64,000 nt of DNA from Kitagawia praeruptora (lineage: Eukaryota; Streptophyta; Magnoliopsida; Apiales; Apiaceae), in assembly GCA_037693485.1 (NCBI GenBank), contig CM075348.1, forward strand, positions 34,466,501-34,530,500, read 5' to 3'. Shown one piece after another: positions 21,735 through 33,924 of the stretch. Each line of letters starts with the position of its first letter. Positions within the stretch are counted from its first letter, which is position 1. The notes beneath the pieces were generated by a model, which made no database searches, was not told the DNA's origin, and was given only the letters and a program-made list of their open reading frames with translations. The position numbers were made by a program, and so were the translations under genes.

Positions 21735-24700
21735 TGTCAATTATTTATTTTTTATTTTTTGACAAAATGATGGGATTTTATTACGTACTTAAATCCATAA
21801 AAATACAATTCTGAATCGAACTAGGAACAGAACTCCCGTCGATAATACGACCTGACAAATAATATGATTCCCTAACTAAGTGATGGGCCACCATATTAGC
21901 GGATCGTTTAACAAAAAACAAACTAACATTGTTTAAACGTTGAAGAATCATTCGACATTCTTCAATAATCGACCCAAAATAGGATCGCATAGCCACACGA
22001 CTTCTGATCCCTTGCACCACTCCTAAGCAGTCAGATTCTACGATAGCATTATGTCAACCATGATTATCCATCCAGCTTAATGCTTCCTTAAAAGCCATTG
22101 CTTCTGCCATATTAGGAGATACCAAATTTGGGTGGAATATTGCCTTAGCCTCAACAAGAGCTCCTTCATTGTTCCTGGCCACTAAACCGAAACCAACACC
22201 TCCTCGATCTTCAAAAACAGCTGCATCAACTGAAACCTTGATTTTGTTTGGTTGGGGCTTAACCCAAGTAGTAGCTCCATCTCCTTCAAAACTAGGCTGG
22301 AGAGGAGTTGTAAACAACCTGCCTTGGGTAACTTTCCATTGTACAAGGTTCTGCTTCGCTGCTGCTACTATTCTATTAACCGAAGTGAATTTTTGATTCC
22401 AGACAAGGTCGTTCCTTGACCTCCAAATGGACCAACATAGTGTAATGATCTCTGCATGCTTCCTTATATCGACTACATCTAACATTGATACCAGCCACGA
22501 TTTAAAACACACTGGGACTTGATACTGAATACCTGGCAACAACAGTGACCAACATTGGTGAGCAAATTGACAAGACACCAAGCTGTGAATTATTGATTCC
22601 ACCTCACTTTGACAAACGGGACATATACTGTGAACCTGAACTCTTTTTTTCTGGAGTTGAGACAATGTTGGTAGGCAGTCTGAAAGAGCTCGCCAGACTA
22701 AGTTTAACGATTTTGGAGGAGCCTTTATGTTCCATAAGACTCGCCAGATATTATCCTGCTCCTCAGTATTCCAAAGACCCTTTTGAACCTGCAGAAATTT
22801 GTATGCTGATTTGACTGTGTAAATTCCTGAATCTTCTAATCTCCAGAACCGTGTATCTACATAATCCGTAACAGATAACGGGATAGCCAATACCAGCTCT
22901 TGGTCCCTCTCATTAAGCACGTCCCTTACCACTTCCAATCCCATTCTTTCCTATTCGTACACATCAACGACACAACCTTATGATCTTGCAAAGATTCAGA
23001 AGGCGAAGTAATATAAGGATTGTCATTTATCAACAGCCACGGTTGTCCCAAAATTTGAATGCTAGACCCATCTCCAATCCTCCACCTTAATCCATCCGAA
23101 ATAAGCTGATGCGCTTCTAAAAGACTCCGCCATATAAAACTTGGATTGTGACCCAGCTTCGCCTGTAAAATATCCGAATTAGCATAATACTTCGCCTTAT
23201 ACAACTTGGATACCAAACTGGTGGGATTAGTAGCTAGCCTCCATATTTGCTTGCCTAGCATAGCAATATTGAAATCTCGAAAATGACGAAATCCCATACC
23301 ACCTGCATGTTTGTGCTTAGACAGTCTATCCCAACACATCCAACTAATTTTTGAGCCATTCGACTGGGATGAGTTCCACCAAAATCTCGACAAACTCTTT
23401 TCAATACTCTTTGTGATATCAAGAGGTAACAGAAAGACATTCATAGCATAGGAGGGGAGTGCTTGAGCTACATGCTTAACCAGAATCTCCTTCCCTAGCC
23501 TTGATATAAAATTCCCTTCCCAATTCCGAATTTTCGTGTTAACCTTGTCTTTTAAATACCCCAACATTGCTGATTTATTCCTACCAATAACATTAGGAAG
23601 ACCAAGGTATGTTGAATGCTCATTAGCTTTTGGCATCTGCAAGCTAATACATTTTGATTCTCTGTTATAAGGTATGACATTTGAGCTGTAAAAGATCGAG
23701 GATTTCTCCCTGTTCACCTGTTGGCCTGAGGCGCTTTTGTACACTTCTAAGAGCTCAGATACATTTGCGGCTTCACTCAAATCATCTTTACAGAAAAGAT
23801 AAGAATCATCTGCAAATAGCATATGATTAACAGTTGGCGCTTTCCTAAAGATTTTCACACCATGGATACACTTCTGCAATTCAGATTTTCTTAGCAGTGC
23901 AGATAACCCTTCTGCACATATGATGAAAAGATATGGGGAAAGTGGATCCCCCTGACGTATCCCTCGAGATGGCTTAATCGACCCTATTTCATGCATGCTC
24001 CCCATGGATAATCAAATACATTACCGTGGTTACACATTGAAGAACCAAGTGAACCCACCATTGCGAGAACCCCATCTTAAGAAGAATTGCTTTTAAAAAT
24101 GCCCATTCTATGCGATCATAAGCTTTGCTCATGTCTAACTTCAAAGCCATATAACCATCCTTGCCAACTTTCTTACCTCTCAAGTAGTGCATAATCTCAT
24201 ACGCAACCATAATGTTATCTGAAATAAGATGATTCGGGATGAAAGCACTCTGAGTATCAGATATCACACTATCCAACAAAATTTTCATATGATATGCCAT
24301 TACCTTTGTGATGACCTTCATGAGAATGTTACAAAGAGCAATTGGCCTTAGCTCCCCTACCACCATTGGATTTTTCTTTTTTGGGATCAAGACAATGTTT
24401 GTGTCATTAAGACCATTTAGCAATTCTCCTGTAACAAAAAAGAGTTTTATTAGAGCATAAATATCATCACCAACTATATGCCAGTGTTTTTGGAAGAACG
24501 CTGGTGTCATTCCATCCGGCCCCGGAGCTTTGTCGGGGTGCATTTGGAATAGAGCAAGTTTCACTTCCTCTCTAGTAACTTCCTTATTCAACTCCATATT
24601 CTGTTCTCGAGATATAGACTGAGGGACACAGCTCACTACTTCCTCATAATCCACCTGTGCTGCAGTAAATAAACCTGTGTAAAAGCTTCGAACAAGGTCC

Positions 24701-26300
24701 TTTAACCCGTTCTGCCAATCAAGCCAATTTCCTGACTCATCTTTCAGCTTGGTAATGCGATTCGTGCGTTGTCTCTTATTACAAGCTGCATGAAAATATT
24801 TTGTATTTTTGTCTCTAGCATTGAGCCACAACTGTTTGGATCGTTGACGCTAGAAAATCTCCTTCTGGTCCAGAATCAAGAAAAGCTGTTGCTTCGTGTC
24901 TTTATACTCCATCATTGACTGGGCATCATACTTCCTGCGAAGCTTTTTCAATTTCAGATGACAATATTTAATGCGTTTGTTGAAACACCCTGTAATTTCT
25001 TTGCCCCACTCCCCAAGAGAATTTGCACAAATATGAATTTTCTGCTGGATATCCATATTACCACCTGCTTCCCAATTATCTCGAAAGTATAACACTACAT
25101 AAAGGTTCTGTTAGCCAAGCATTCTCAAACTTAAACCCTTTTTCCGAATCCCTGGAACATGGCAGATAGATTCAAGAAATATAGCATTATGATCAGATGA
25201 AGAACCTTCTAAGTTGTACAACTTAGCATAAGGATATAGGTCAAGCCAGCTTGTTGTCACCATAGCACGATCTAAACGAATTTCCATCCAACCCTCTGTA
25301 CCTCTACCTCGCTCCCAAGTAAAAGAATGTCCAACCAAATCTATATCGCGAAGACTAGCCTCCACTACAGTGTCAACAAACCCATCTATTAACCTTTGAG
25401 GGTATAGAGCTCCTCCTCTTTTTTCTGACTGAGCCGTAATATTGTTCATGTCCCCTATAACACACCAAGGCAAGTTAGAATCACGAGCCAAATTCCTTAA
25501 CAGCTCCAAAGTTCTTCTACGTTGATTCCTGTTTGGTTCACCATAAAAACCCGTTAATCTCCACGATTGCATACCTGGCATCGAAATTTGAACATCAATG
25601 TGGTTACTTGACATGCTGAGCAGTTGAACTTGATCTTGATTTTTCCACAGCAAAGCTAAACCACCACTCCGACCTTGGGCTTCCACAACTAACATACCCT
25701 GAAACTCTGTCCGAGTTCTCACCCATTCCATCTTTTCTTTGCTACTTAACGTTTCACATAAAAATACAAAATCAGGCCGTTGTTGACGAATTGCGTCTTT
25801 TAGGAACTTGAGCTTCCAAGGTGGACCCATACCTTGGCAGTTCCAACTTAGAGTACTCATGATGACTGGCAGGACTGTAAAGCAGTACCCGCCAATAACA
25901 AGTTTTTTTGGTTCTGTTCTGTAGTCGTAACTCCTTCCATCTCTTCAACATATGGGCTCGAAAGCATATTCTCATCTGGGCTTTTTTGGTCCTGGGCCGC
26001 TCTTCTCCTTTTTAATGACTCAGCTGATTTATTTTCTCGCGGAAATATTGCCAACTAGTAAGATTTACCATGTATCCCATCCCTCACTCCTTGATTAACG
26101 CTGTCAGTTAGCACAATAATTTACGATCTATTTTCAACACCAATCCCGAATTCTGCGTTATCCCTGGTTGCAGGTGCTACTTACACGACATTTGATTTAT
26201 ATGTTTCTTCCTCCCCTGACTTGTTCATCGGAATTGCACCACCTGGTTCATATATAATTAGGTTTTCTACATTGAATATCATTATCAATGTAGGAATTCT
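21735..26300 (-). mobile_element. Decayed L1-type LINE retrotransposon (ends approximate)
   Basis: On the minus strand the order is end of ORF1 remnant (about 26160-26260), endonuclease, reverse transcriptase, zinc-binding region, plant-type RNase H, short 3' UTR and a T-rich tract on the plus strand at about 21735-21770 that would be the poly(A) tail. ORF1 is mostly missing, so the copy is probably 5'-truncated. Target duplications were not found. Confidence 0.85.
21781..25860 (-). pseudogene. LINE ORF2: endonuclease, reverse transcriptase, RNase H (disrupted)
   Basis: 25860 to about 25130 encodes an AP-type endonuclease (Asn-Cys-Gln-Gly start, Cys-Glu-Thr-Leu, Gly-Asp-Met-Asn, final Ser-Asp-His). 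24831 to 22926 encodes reverse transcriptase with the catalytic Phe-Ala-Asp-Asp near 23815. About 22940-22400 encodes the zinc-binding region with Cys-Pro-Val-Cys. 22250 to 21781 encodes an RNase H of the RVT_3 type starting Val-Asp-Ala-Ala. Breaks seen are a frameshift near 25130 with return by 25095, an in-frame TAG at about 24850, frame changes near 24000 and near 22935, and an in-frame TGA at about 22054. It cannot make an active protein. Target-primed reverse transcription is the family's known mechanism. Confidence 0.88.
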
Positions 26301-26427
26301 ACATTGAACAGGATTGATATTAAAATTTGTAATTACATTTTCTATTGAGATTTTGAGTATTTACTATTTTCATTTCAATAATAATTATTAAATTATCACT
26401 AAATTAAAAATAATTTTATGAGGTTAG

Positions 26428-26490
26428 CGTGGATTGTAAAATCATCCAAATTTGATTTCTAGATCTGAAGATAATGTCCAAATAGTAAAG
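26428..26490 (+). repeat. Possible relic of an Athila-type LTR
   Basis: About 60 bp from GCGTGGATTGTAAAATC to GTCCAAATAGT align by eye at roughly three quarters identity with 41225-41285 and its twin in the right LTR of the Athila element (GCGTGGACAGTAAGATC to GCCCAAACAGT). This could be a decayed solo LTR fragment. The similarity is short. Confidence 0.35.
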
Positions 26491-27160
26491 TTTAATAATA
26501 AGTGTAAGAAGAATTTTGTCCAAAACTTTGATAATCGGTAGTCTGGTATTCCGTACGACAAAGATTTTAAAATAAATAAATAAAAACCGTTGGATCTAGC
26601 GTAAAAAAATATTTTATATTTTAATATGTTAAAGATGATTTTTTTAAATACTAACAAAAAAATAAATAAAATTCAATTGTAATACAACTTTTTTTAATTA
26701 TATCATTTTCAGATTATAATTTTCTTTTTAAAATTCAATTTTAATTCAACCATTTTTAATTGTATCGTTTTAAAATTATATGTTTTTTTTAAAATCCAAT
26801 TCTAATGCAACCTTTTCTAATTATATCATTTTTAGATTATAATTTTCTTTTAAATGTGATCTAATCTTCTAATACAACCTTATTTAATTATTTCCTTTTC
26901 AGATTATAATTTTTTTTTTTAAAAAATCTATTTTAATACACCTTTTTAAATTTTATCCTTTTTAGATTATAATTTTCTTTTTTAAATCCAATTCTAATGC
27001 AACCTTTTCTATTTATATCCTTTTTAGATTATAATGTTCTTTTAAATATGATCTAATTTTGATCATTTATTTTAATTAATCCAACGGATTATATGACTTT
27101 GGTAGTACAGTGACCAGACCAAAAATTTGGATAAGATTCCTCTTATGTTTATTATATATT
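26491..27160. mobile_element. Foldback/MITE-like element with internal minisatellite
   Basis: The left arm (TAAGTGTAAGAAGAATTTTG...CCGTTGGATC) and the right arm read in reverse (CATAAGAGGAATCTTATCC...TCCGTTGGATT) are imperfect inverted repeats about 100 bp long. No transposase is present. A related single arm is at 21555. The superfamily is not assignable because the target duplication is unclear. Confidence 0.5.
26660..27060 (+). repeat. Minisatellite, about six copies of a ~62-bp AT-rich unit
   Basis: Units contain TTCTAATGCAACCTTTTCTA, TTATATCATTTT and AGATTATAATTTTCTTTT in constant order, starting near 26663, 26726, 26790, 26855, 26920 and 26984. They fill the centre of the MITE-like element. 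Confidence 0.8.
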
Positions 27161-27182
27161 TATTATATATGAGGATATAATA

Positions 27183-27546
27183 CTAGCTTATAGCCCGTGC
27201 TTTTGCACGGGTTACTTTTAATTTTTTATAATTTATTTATAGTGTAATATGATATTATAAATATTAATTTTAATATTTTATTGGATGAATTTGAAACTTA
27301 AACCTTTGTATATAATAATTTTTAGTATTAAATATAAATTAATATGTTGTTGGCGGAAATCGAACCATATACCTCTATATAATTATTATTTTAATGAAGG
27401 TTATAATTTATAATTTTTTTAATTTTTTTATTAAAAAAATATAGAATTATAGTGGAGATAGGATTCTAAAAATAAAATCAAAATATGGTGCGAAACAAAT
27501 TTAATACAAAATACATGTAAAAAGAGTTTTTGCTTATTAATATAGG
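27183..27546 (-). mobile_element. Non-autonomous Helitron (about 364 bp)
   Basis: A|CTAG at 27182-27186 is followed by a perfect 7-bp hairpin, CCCGTGC (27194-27200), loop TTTT, GCACGGG (27205-27211). The opposite end reads GCTTATTAATATAGG|T. In reverse this is close to the usual TCTATATTAATAAGC start, with one change in the first bases. No helicase is encoded, so it depends on an autonomous Helitron. Confidence 0.65.
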
Positions 27547-28082
27547 TTATAAATTAAGCATACTTAAATTTGTTACGATTTTCTTGAAGGTATTTAAATA
27601 ATTTTACTTACGTTGTTCATGCAGTCACTGTTAGAAAATCGTCAATAAACATCTGTTAAAATGTGGTGTCTGACCGTTTTTAAACTGATGTATTTATGGG
27701 TGTAGAGAAAAGTCCAACCTTTTACATCCATTATTAACGGATGTCAAAAGAGTATGTTTAGAGTATATTTAGTTTTGTCAAGAAAACTAAATTATTAAAT
27801 ACTTAGCAAAATATCTCTCATGTAAATATTTGTAAATATCTCTCATGTATATTTAGCAAAATAAAATATCTCTCATGTATAATATCTCCAGCAAATACGT
27901 ATCAAAGTACAAAAAATATCCCCAATTGTATAGTGAAGCATTACTACTACCTCGTGCATGCATGGTTGTCACCCGTATATTATCTTGTCAATAAAAAATC
28001 CTTATGACTAACTAGTTGTACTTTCATATGAGTCCATCTTCACTCTAATTATACATACTTCATTTCCATGTGCAAAGCTTCA
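27547..28082. other. Intergenic DNA, no gene recognised
   Basis: AT-rich sequence with local duplications of an AAATATCTCTCATGTA motif near 27790-27890. No reading frame or RNA gene is seen. Confidence 0.5.
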
Positions 28083-28515
28083 AAGTGGTCTTTTAACTTA
28101 TCTTAAAATGAGTATCTTATGACTTATAAGCATAAATATCATATAAGTGATAAGTAAATAACAAATTATAAATTGGTAGAGTGTTTGACAAATCAGAACT
28201 TATAAATTAGTATAGTGTTTGGTATATCAGAACTTATAAGTTAACTTTTTTTATTATTTTCAAAATATTTGTTTTTTAATATGTATCAATGGATAGATCT
28301 CGACGAGTAGAGAAATTTGATATATACATATCAATTTTCTAATGAACGAATCAAAAATATATGATTTTAAAGATTTGAAAGATATTATATATTGCGTGTA
28401 TAGAGAAATAAGAATAAGATGAAAGTTTGAATGTTAAGATTTCCTAACATTCAACTTATCAACATATAAGTCATAAGTTCATCTAAAACTTAAATAGGCA
28501 AACACCCCTCATAAA
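28083..28515. mobile_element. hAT-like MITE (approximate ends)
   Basis: Same internal sequence as the MITE at 38825-39642 without the nested insertion there: ATCATATAAGTGATAAGTA, AATGGATAGATCTC, TTGATATATACATAT in the same order. The right end, GGCAAACACCCCTC, gives in reverse a GTGTTTGCC-type terminus. It preserves ACTTATAAGTTAAC, the empty site of the Tourist insertion in the other copy. Confidence 0.6.
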
Positions 28516-28867
28516 TTATTATAACCTTATAAACCATAAGTTAACATTAATATAAACCATGAGTTAACATTAATAATATATCCATTATGGTTTGTGGAGG
28601 ATAATTAAAAACATTAAAGTACACAGCTCTCGCCTCTTCTCCTCTCTCCCTTCTACCCTAGCCTCCATTAAAGTTTTTTGAGAGGGCTTCCATCGGGTTT
28701 CATCGGTGAAAAGCTCCAATTCAATTCATTTTTCGTTTATCTTGCTTTCTTTTCTTTCAATAAAGTTTCCAATTTATTTGGGTTTCAGTTATTCCCAATT
28801 TATTTGGGCTGTGTTTGCCTCCTTGTGAGAGTTTGATTTTTGTTTGGATTGAATTTGGAAGTTTTCC

Positions 28868-29101
28868 ATGGCCGAGGTTATAGATCGACAAGTTTTTTAT
28901 GATTTTGATTTAGAGATGAAGGCTACATTGGAATCGCATCTATGGTCGTCGGTTCAGAACAGTTCGATGATTGCAGTAAAAACATGTATATATCAATTAT
29001 CTTCAAATCGCTTGGGTGCCTTTAGAAAGGATTCAACAGCGATCCCCTTAAGCATCTGTTCTTGTGATTGTTTTTGTAGATGCCGTATGACTTTTGATTA
29101 A
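28868..29101 (+). CDS. Small ORF in a transcript-like segment, possibly a retrocopy
   Basis: The 77-codon ORF has no recognised domain and a Cys-rich end (CSCDCFCRC). Upstream from 28620 is a pyrimidine-rich, 5'-UTR-like stretch. Just after the stop (29102-29120) come GATTGATTTCTTTTGTTC and then a run of ten A at 29121. Transcript-like start, no clear introns and an A-tail suggest a processed retrocopy or an internally deleted LINE transcript. It may not be expressed as protein. Confidence 0.25.
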   Translation: MAEVIDRQVFYDFDLEMKATLESHLWSSVQNSSMIAVKTCIYQLSSNRLGAFRKDSTAIPLSICSCDCFCRCRMTFD

Positions 29102-29135
29102 AGGATTGATTTCTTTTGTTCAAAAAAAAAATAAT

Positions 29136-30899
29136 AATATGAAACCCCGAACAGCCCCAAAGTGACTCGTCACTTATGCAGTTTAATTTCGACTTTGAAG
29201 GCAGACTTAGACTCCTTTCCTTGGTCGGACTGCCTTCATTCTTTCTCACTGAAATATAGGGTGACAATTTATCTTTTCGGAAACACATCTCTTTAATAAT
29301 TATAATTACTCCCTTCTCGCGTTTTAGAGAGTATATTACATATCTTTATAGGCGTGAAAAATATGTTACGAATGAAGTTCGTATGAATTGATATTTGATA
29401 GAGTGACAACTGACAAGTCTCTTCTTCCTTTCCAACAACGGAATCACGGAATAGATCACCATTCAAATTATCCTTTTGCGTTAAAATTTAAATATACATA
29501 GAGGGAGCACATCATATCATCAGATCCAAAAAATACTATGCATTTTAGGTATATATAAGTCATGCATATGTGGATAGCAAACAAGTGAAGATACGAACAA
29601 GCTTTTCGAACATAAAAAAATTGCACTTTATGTGGTTAGATGATCAAGTGCAATTAAAATAAGTGCACTTTATGTTATCCTGATATTGCTCGACGACAAT
29701 GATCATGTGGTTTCAGTCCAGCTGTTATGCTGCATGAAACAGGTAGAGATCGAGATCGATCAGCAGATACCAACAAGTATCACACCCTAAATTATTTGAA
29801 CTTTATTCATCAATACGTTCAAGATCCTAATTATATCTATTATTTTTCTTACTCCAGTCTTCTGATCTAAACAGATGGATATATTATATAGTGATACTAT
29901 AATAAGTATCTGAAACTATCTTCTATATTGTAAACGGAAAAATCTGCTGGAGAATCTTTTCTGCTTGACGGGGATCATAAATCACACATTTCTATTCTCT
30001 CTAAGCCTATGAATAGTATAGGTAATATGTGTTAGATGTATGTGTAGTGACCGAGCCGAACCAAATAAATGGACAGTCGACCGAATATATAACTTCGCAG
30101 TCTTCTTGCATGGTCACCAGGCCACCACAGACGTACGTGGAGCATAAACACACAGATCCACTACAGTTTCTCATTTCAGTTTTGAGATGGAGATCTACTT
30201 CATATTGTACTTGCTCTACTAATTAAATTTGATCCAAATTTAATCATTTAAAGGGAGCACTTTTCTACATGGATACACTCTAATTAAGATGCGAACAAAG
30301 ATATAAACTTAAAATAGGTGTACTTTAGCATGAAAAGCTGGAAAAGGTCACATATTATATGAGTTTATTATAATGATACATTATTAATTAATACATTTGA
30401 AGACAGTGATTGGTTGTCTTGTATTTGTATATCTAAAGCCTTTACCCATGCATGATTTTCAGTGTTGTAGATTTCGAAAATCGGAAGTTGAGTTACCGTA
30501 GGTCAGGTGATTCGGTTGAAAAGTCGGCGATTTATCAGCAATTTTTGTAAAATCGATCGAATCGGTTCCAAAATTTTGACCAATTTTTGATCGATTTAGC
30601 GACGATTTTTTAAAAATCGATCAATTTCTATAACAATGATGATTTGAGATATGTAGATGTACTGCATTATGTACTACGGATATATTTGAGCATGTGTATT
30701 CCGGAGTAGGGGAGACTGGGAGCATACCATGATGCCTGGTTGAGTCATTTGTGAACTGTATATTAACATAATTAAACTTTCACTGGAGCAACTTCAATGC
30801 AACACTATTAATATAGTGAAATTTATGATATAAAAAATGTAATTTATGGTGTAAAAGCAATTTCAATGCAATACTATAAAGGTATAGTATAGTAGGATA
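29136..30899. other. Intergenic DNA, no gene recognised
   Basis: No supported gene. 30475-30640 contains several near-copies of an AAAATCGATC motif (local low-copy repeats). 30780-30900 contains two diverged copies of a GCAACTTCAATGCAACACTAT block about 80 bp apart. The rest is AT-rich. Confidence 0.5.
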
Positions 30900-30909
30900 C
30901 CAAATTCAA

Positions 30910-31315
30910 GAGAAAAGTTCTATGGAGTACTGTTTAATTGGAGTACGTTGGAGTACATATATGTTCTGCATTTAAAATAATTTAAAATTTATTATTTTGC
31001 AAACCTTGTTATATGAATATCATAATTTCATTGATAATTTTGAAAATCATATAAATTTTGCAATATGTTCATCTTGAAAATTTTTTATGTTCTGCAATCA
31101 AAACATGTATGTTTTGCAATCCAATTGTGTTTCGCAGAATAATCATTTTGCAATATTTTGTTAGCAAAACATATAAAATTTTCAAGATTTTCGATGAAAT
31201 AGTGATGTTCATGTAATAAGATTTGCAAATTAATAAAGTTTGCAAAATTTTAAATGCAGAACGTATATGTACTCCAACGTACTCCAATTAAACAGTACTC
31301 CATAGAACTGGACTC
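30910..31315. mobile_element. Mutator-type MITE (406 bp) with 10-bp target duplication
   Basis: The left end, GAGAAAAGTTCTATGGAG..., and the reverse complement of the right end, GAGTCCAGTTCTATGGAG..., match for about 60 bp with few differences. The element is flanked by CCAAATTCAA at 30900-30909 and 31316-31325. Target duplications of 9-11 bp and a GAG start are typical of Mutator-like elements. It contains no transposase, only AT-rich DNA with repeated TTTTGCAA motifs. Confidence 0.8.
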
Positions 31316-31350
31316 CCAAATTCAATATTAAATGCTATAATTTTTACATT

Positions 31351-31762
31351 AAATTTAACGTTTTTTAAAATTTCTACACTACCTCTTATTAATTTGTTAA
31401 AAAAACAAATTCATATAAATATATATGTTTTAGCTGCAAATCCCTTTTTAGGCAGATCATCAAAAGTGCAAATCCCTTTGCAACAGCATTACAAGCTTTT
31501 TCCCCCATAAATTAAGTTATTATTTCATGTGCAAATTAATGAAAATAATTGGACAAATTACAGATCATAAATAAAACAAAATTTAACGTTTTTTATAATT
31601 TCTACATTACCTTTTATTAGTTTGTTAAAAAAACAAATTCATATAAATATATATGTTTTAGCTGCAAATCCCTTTTTAGGCAGATCATCAAAAGTGCAAT
31701 CCCTTTGCAACAGTATTAAAAGCTTTTTCCCCCATAAATTAAGTTATTATTTCATGTGCAAA
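31351..31762. repeat. 228-bp tandem duplication, second unit split by a Helitron
   Basis: Unit 1 (31351-31578) and unit 2 (31579-31762, continuing at 33091-33131) share AAATTTAACGTTTTTT..., CCCTTTTTAGGCAGATCATC, TTTTTCCCCCATAAATTAAG and TTGGACAAATTACAG in the same order. Unit 2 is interrupted at 31762/33091. Unit 1 is intact and shows the uninterrupted GCAAA|TTAATG. Confidence 0.88.
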
Positions 31763-33090
31763 TCTATTATCTATTATTATATATATAATACCACAACATT
31801 TCACATTTTATTCCTTGCAAAGTTACTATTTTAGTCCTGCATTTTAATCCATTTAGTCTTTTTCTAAAAAATTGTTGTTGTGGAGAATCGAAACTAAGTC
31901 TTTCCATTCATATGCACATCACCTTACCACTAGGCTAACCAATCACTTGTGCTGTAAATCATAAATATGCTATGTAAGTCGCGTGATGGATGAAGAATAT
32001 TCGGTATTTTAATTTCTAAGATATTTTATATGTTATAGTTTAGTATAAATTAGTGATACATGATATGTAGTGAACTTAGATACTCCGTATATACCATAAC
32101 ATGTCACATTTTATTCTTGGCAAAGTTATAACATTTAATAAACTTATATTCAATATGATTATTTAATATCTACTTTAATATTACGTAATTAATTACAACA
32201 AACTAATAATAGCCATTAACTTTTAATAATTTATATTGGTGCATATATTTAGATTAAAATTCTTGGATAAATTATTATATAATTACGTCAATATATGAAT
32301 ATTAATTGTATAGAAATACTTATAAAACTCGAGAATCGAAACTAAACGATTGTGTTCACGATTAGCAATTAAGCTTGGGAATAACAAGAATAATAAACAT
32401 ATATATTTTAGTAATAATAGTATTTAATGTATTAGTCTAATTTGTAATAAAATATACTATTTAAAAGTTCATAGCGAGTAATCAGATTTAGATTCTCAGT
32501 TCTGAATAAAGTGAATTAAATTCAAAACTGAAAACATTGAATTAGATGACTATTTTAATAGATATTATAAATCTTAGACAATTCATGTTGAAAATGAAGC
32601 TCTCGAGAAGAGAGTTGCTAAGCTATATTTAGGTTACACCGCTACAAATTGAAAGGTGTTCACGGCTACAAATTCGAACTACTAAAATCCAAAATATCAC
32701 AATATTCCACATTTTATTTAATATCATTTCACATTTATGCCTTCCAATTTTCTATGATTTAACTCTAAAATCCCCCTAAAGTCAAATGCTATGAAAATGT
32801 TAGTTAATCTTCACATTTTCCAGAATCGAAACTGTGACATCCAGTTCTAAGTATAAAGAATTTAAATTTATAGCTAAAATCATTGAACTATATGACTAAT
32901 TGAATGAATATTAGAATATTTTGGATACAACATGTTAGGAAGCGAGTGCACTTGAAAAAAGAGTAAGTTAATCTATATTTAGATAACATTGCAACAAATT
33001 GAACAATATTCATGATCACAAATAATAAAAAAACAAAATTTCACAATAAAGCTAGAATATCCCCGTGCCTTGCACGGGTAACGAAACTAG
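31763..33090 (+). mobile_element. Non-autonomous Helitron (1,328 bp) with exact empty site in the window
   Basis: It starts TCTATTATCTATTATT and ends with a hairpin CCCGTGC (33062-33068), loop CTT, GCACGGG (33072-33078), then TAACGAAACTAG (33079-33090). The flanks are A and T, without target duplication. The intact duplicate of the target (around 31535/31536) shows GCAAA|TTAATG, proving both ends. The body is AT-rich and contains several diverged copies of a CACATTTTATT block. It has no Rep/helicase gene. Confidence 0.9.
31883..31937 (-). repeat. tRNA-like (SINE-derived) segment inside the Helitron
   Basis: On the minus strand TAGCCTAGTGG (31937-31927) matches the Pol III A-box consensus TRGCNNAGTGG, and GTTTCGATTCTC (31894-31883) resembles a B box. 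The spacing is tRNA-like, but there is no complete cloverleaf. It was probably a SINE head carried by the Helitron. Confidence 0.4.
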
Positions 33091-33131
33091 TTAATGAAAT
33101 AATTGGACAAATTACAGATCATAAATAAAAC

Positions 33132-33924
33132 ATGCACTGTGGTGTCAATTTCAATTAGTAAAAAAAAAAATTAGTAATGTCAATTAATTTCGGGTTTTCA
33201 CCCGATAAATAACACATGCATATGCAAGGATGTCAATTTTGGCTAATTTATCGGGTTTATATCTTTATGTACCCAATCCTATTTTTGGATCAATCCAAAA
33301 ATGATTCATTTGATCCGAAAATGATTTAAAATATTTTTATTTATATAAATTAATTTTATCTATAAAATAATTTATATGATATAAAATTATTTAAATAATA
33401 TGAAGATATATCATATATGTATATAATTATGTAATATTAATTATATGTTTTATAAAATTTATTATATATATTAAATTATCAGATCAAATTTGGGTATCAT
33501 GAATCCCGAACTCAATTCATAACTTAAAATGCATAATTTAAATTCGTAACTTTTTTTTATCAGATTTCGGATCGTGGGCGACCATAATGCACACAGCACA
33601 AAAAATAGACCATCGTTATGCACATGTGCCAAACTACTTAGTACAGTAGTACTATATTATGGGCACGTTTGAGAAATTTTAAGTATTTTTTAGAAATAAG
33701 TTATTTTAATAATATAACGAATATTAAACTTCACATACATGTTTTATTTTAAAAAAAATTGATAAATTTGATTTTTTTTTAAATAAGTAACTTATAAATT
33801 TAATTTAAAATTTGACAAATGGAACCTATAGCTAGTGGAACTACTGCAAAAGGGCATATATAATATATTCATGAAGAAATTAGGGTAGCATTTTGGTAAT
33901 TTTATAATTGTTCATCTTAGTCTA
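33132..33924. other. Intergenic DNA, no gene recognised
   Basis: AT-rich. It contains CGGGTTTTCACCCG and TTATCGGGTTTATA blocks near 33193-33255, which look like a decayed short repeat. No gene. Confidence 0.5.
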
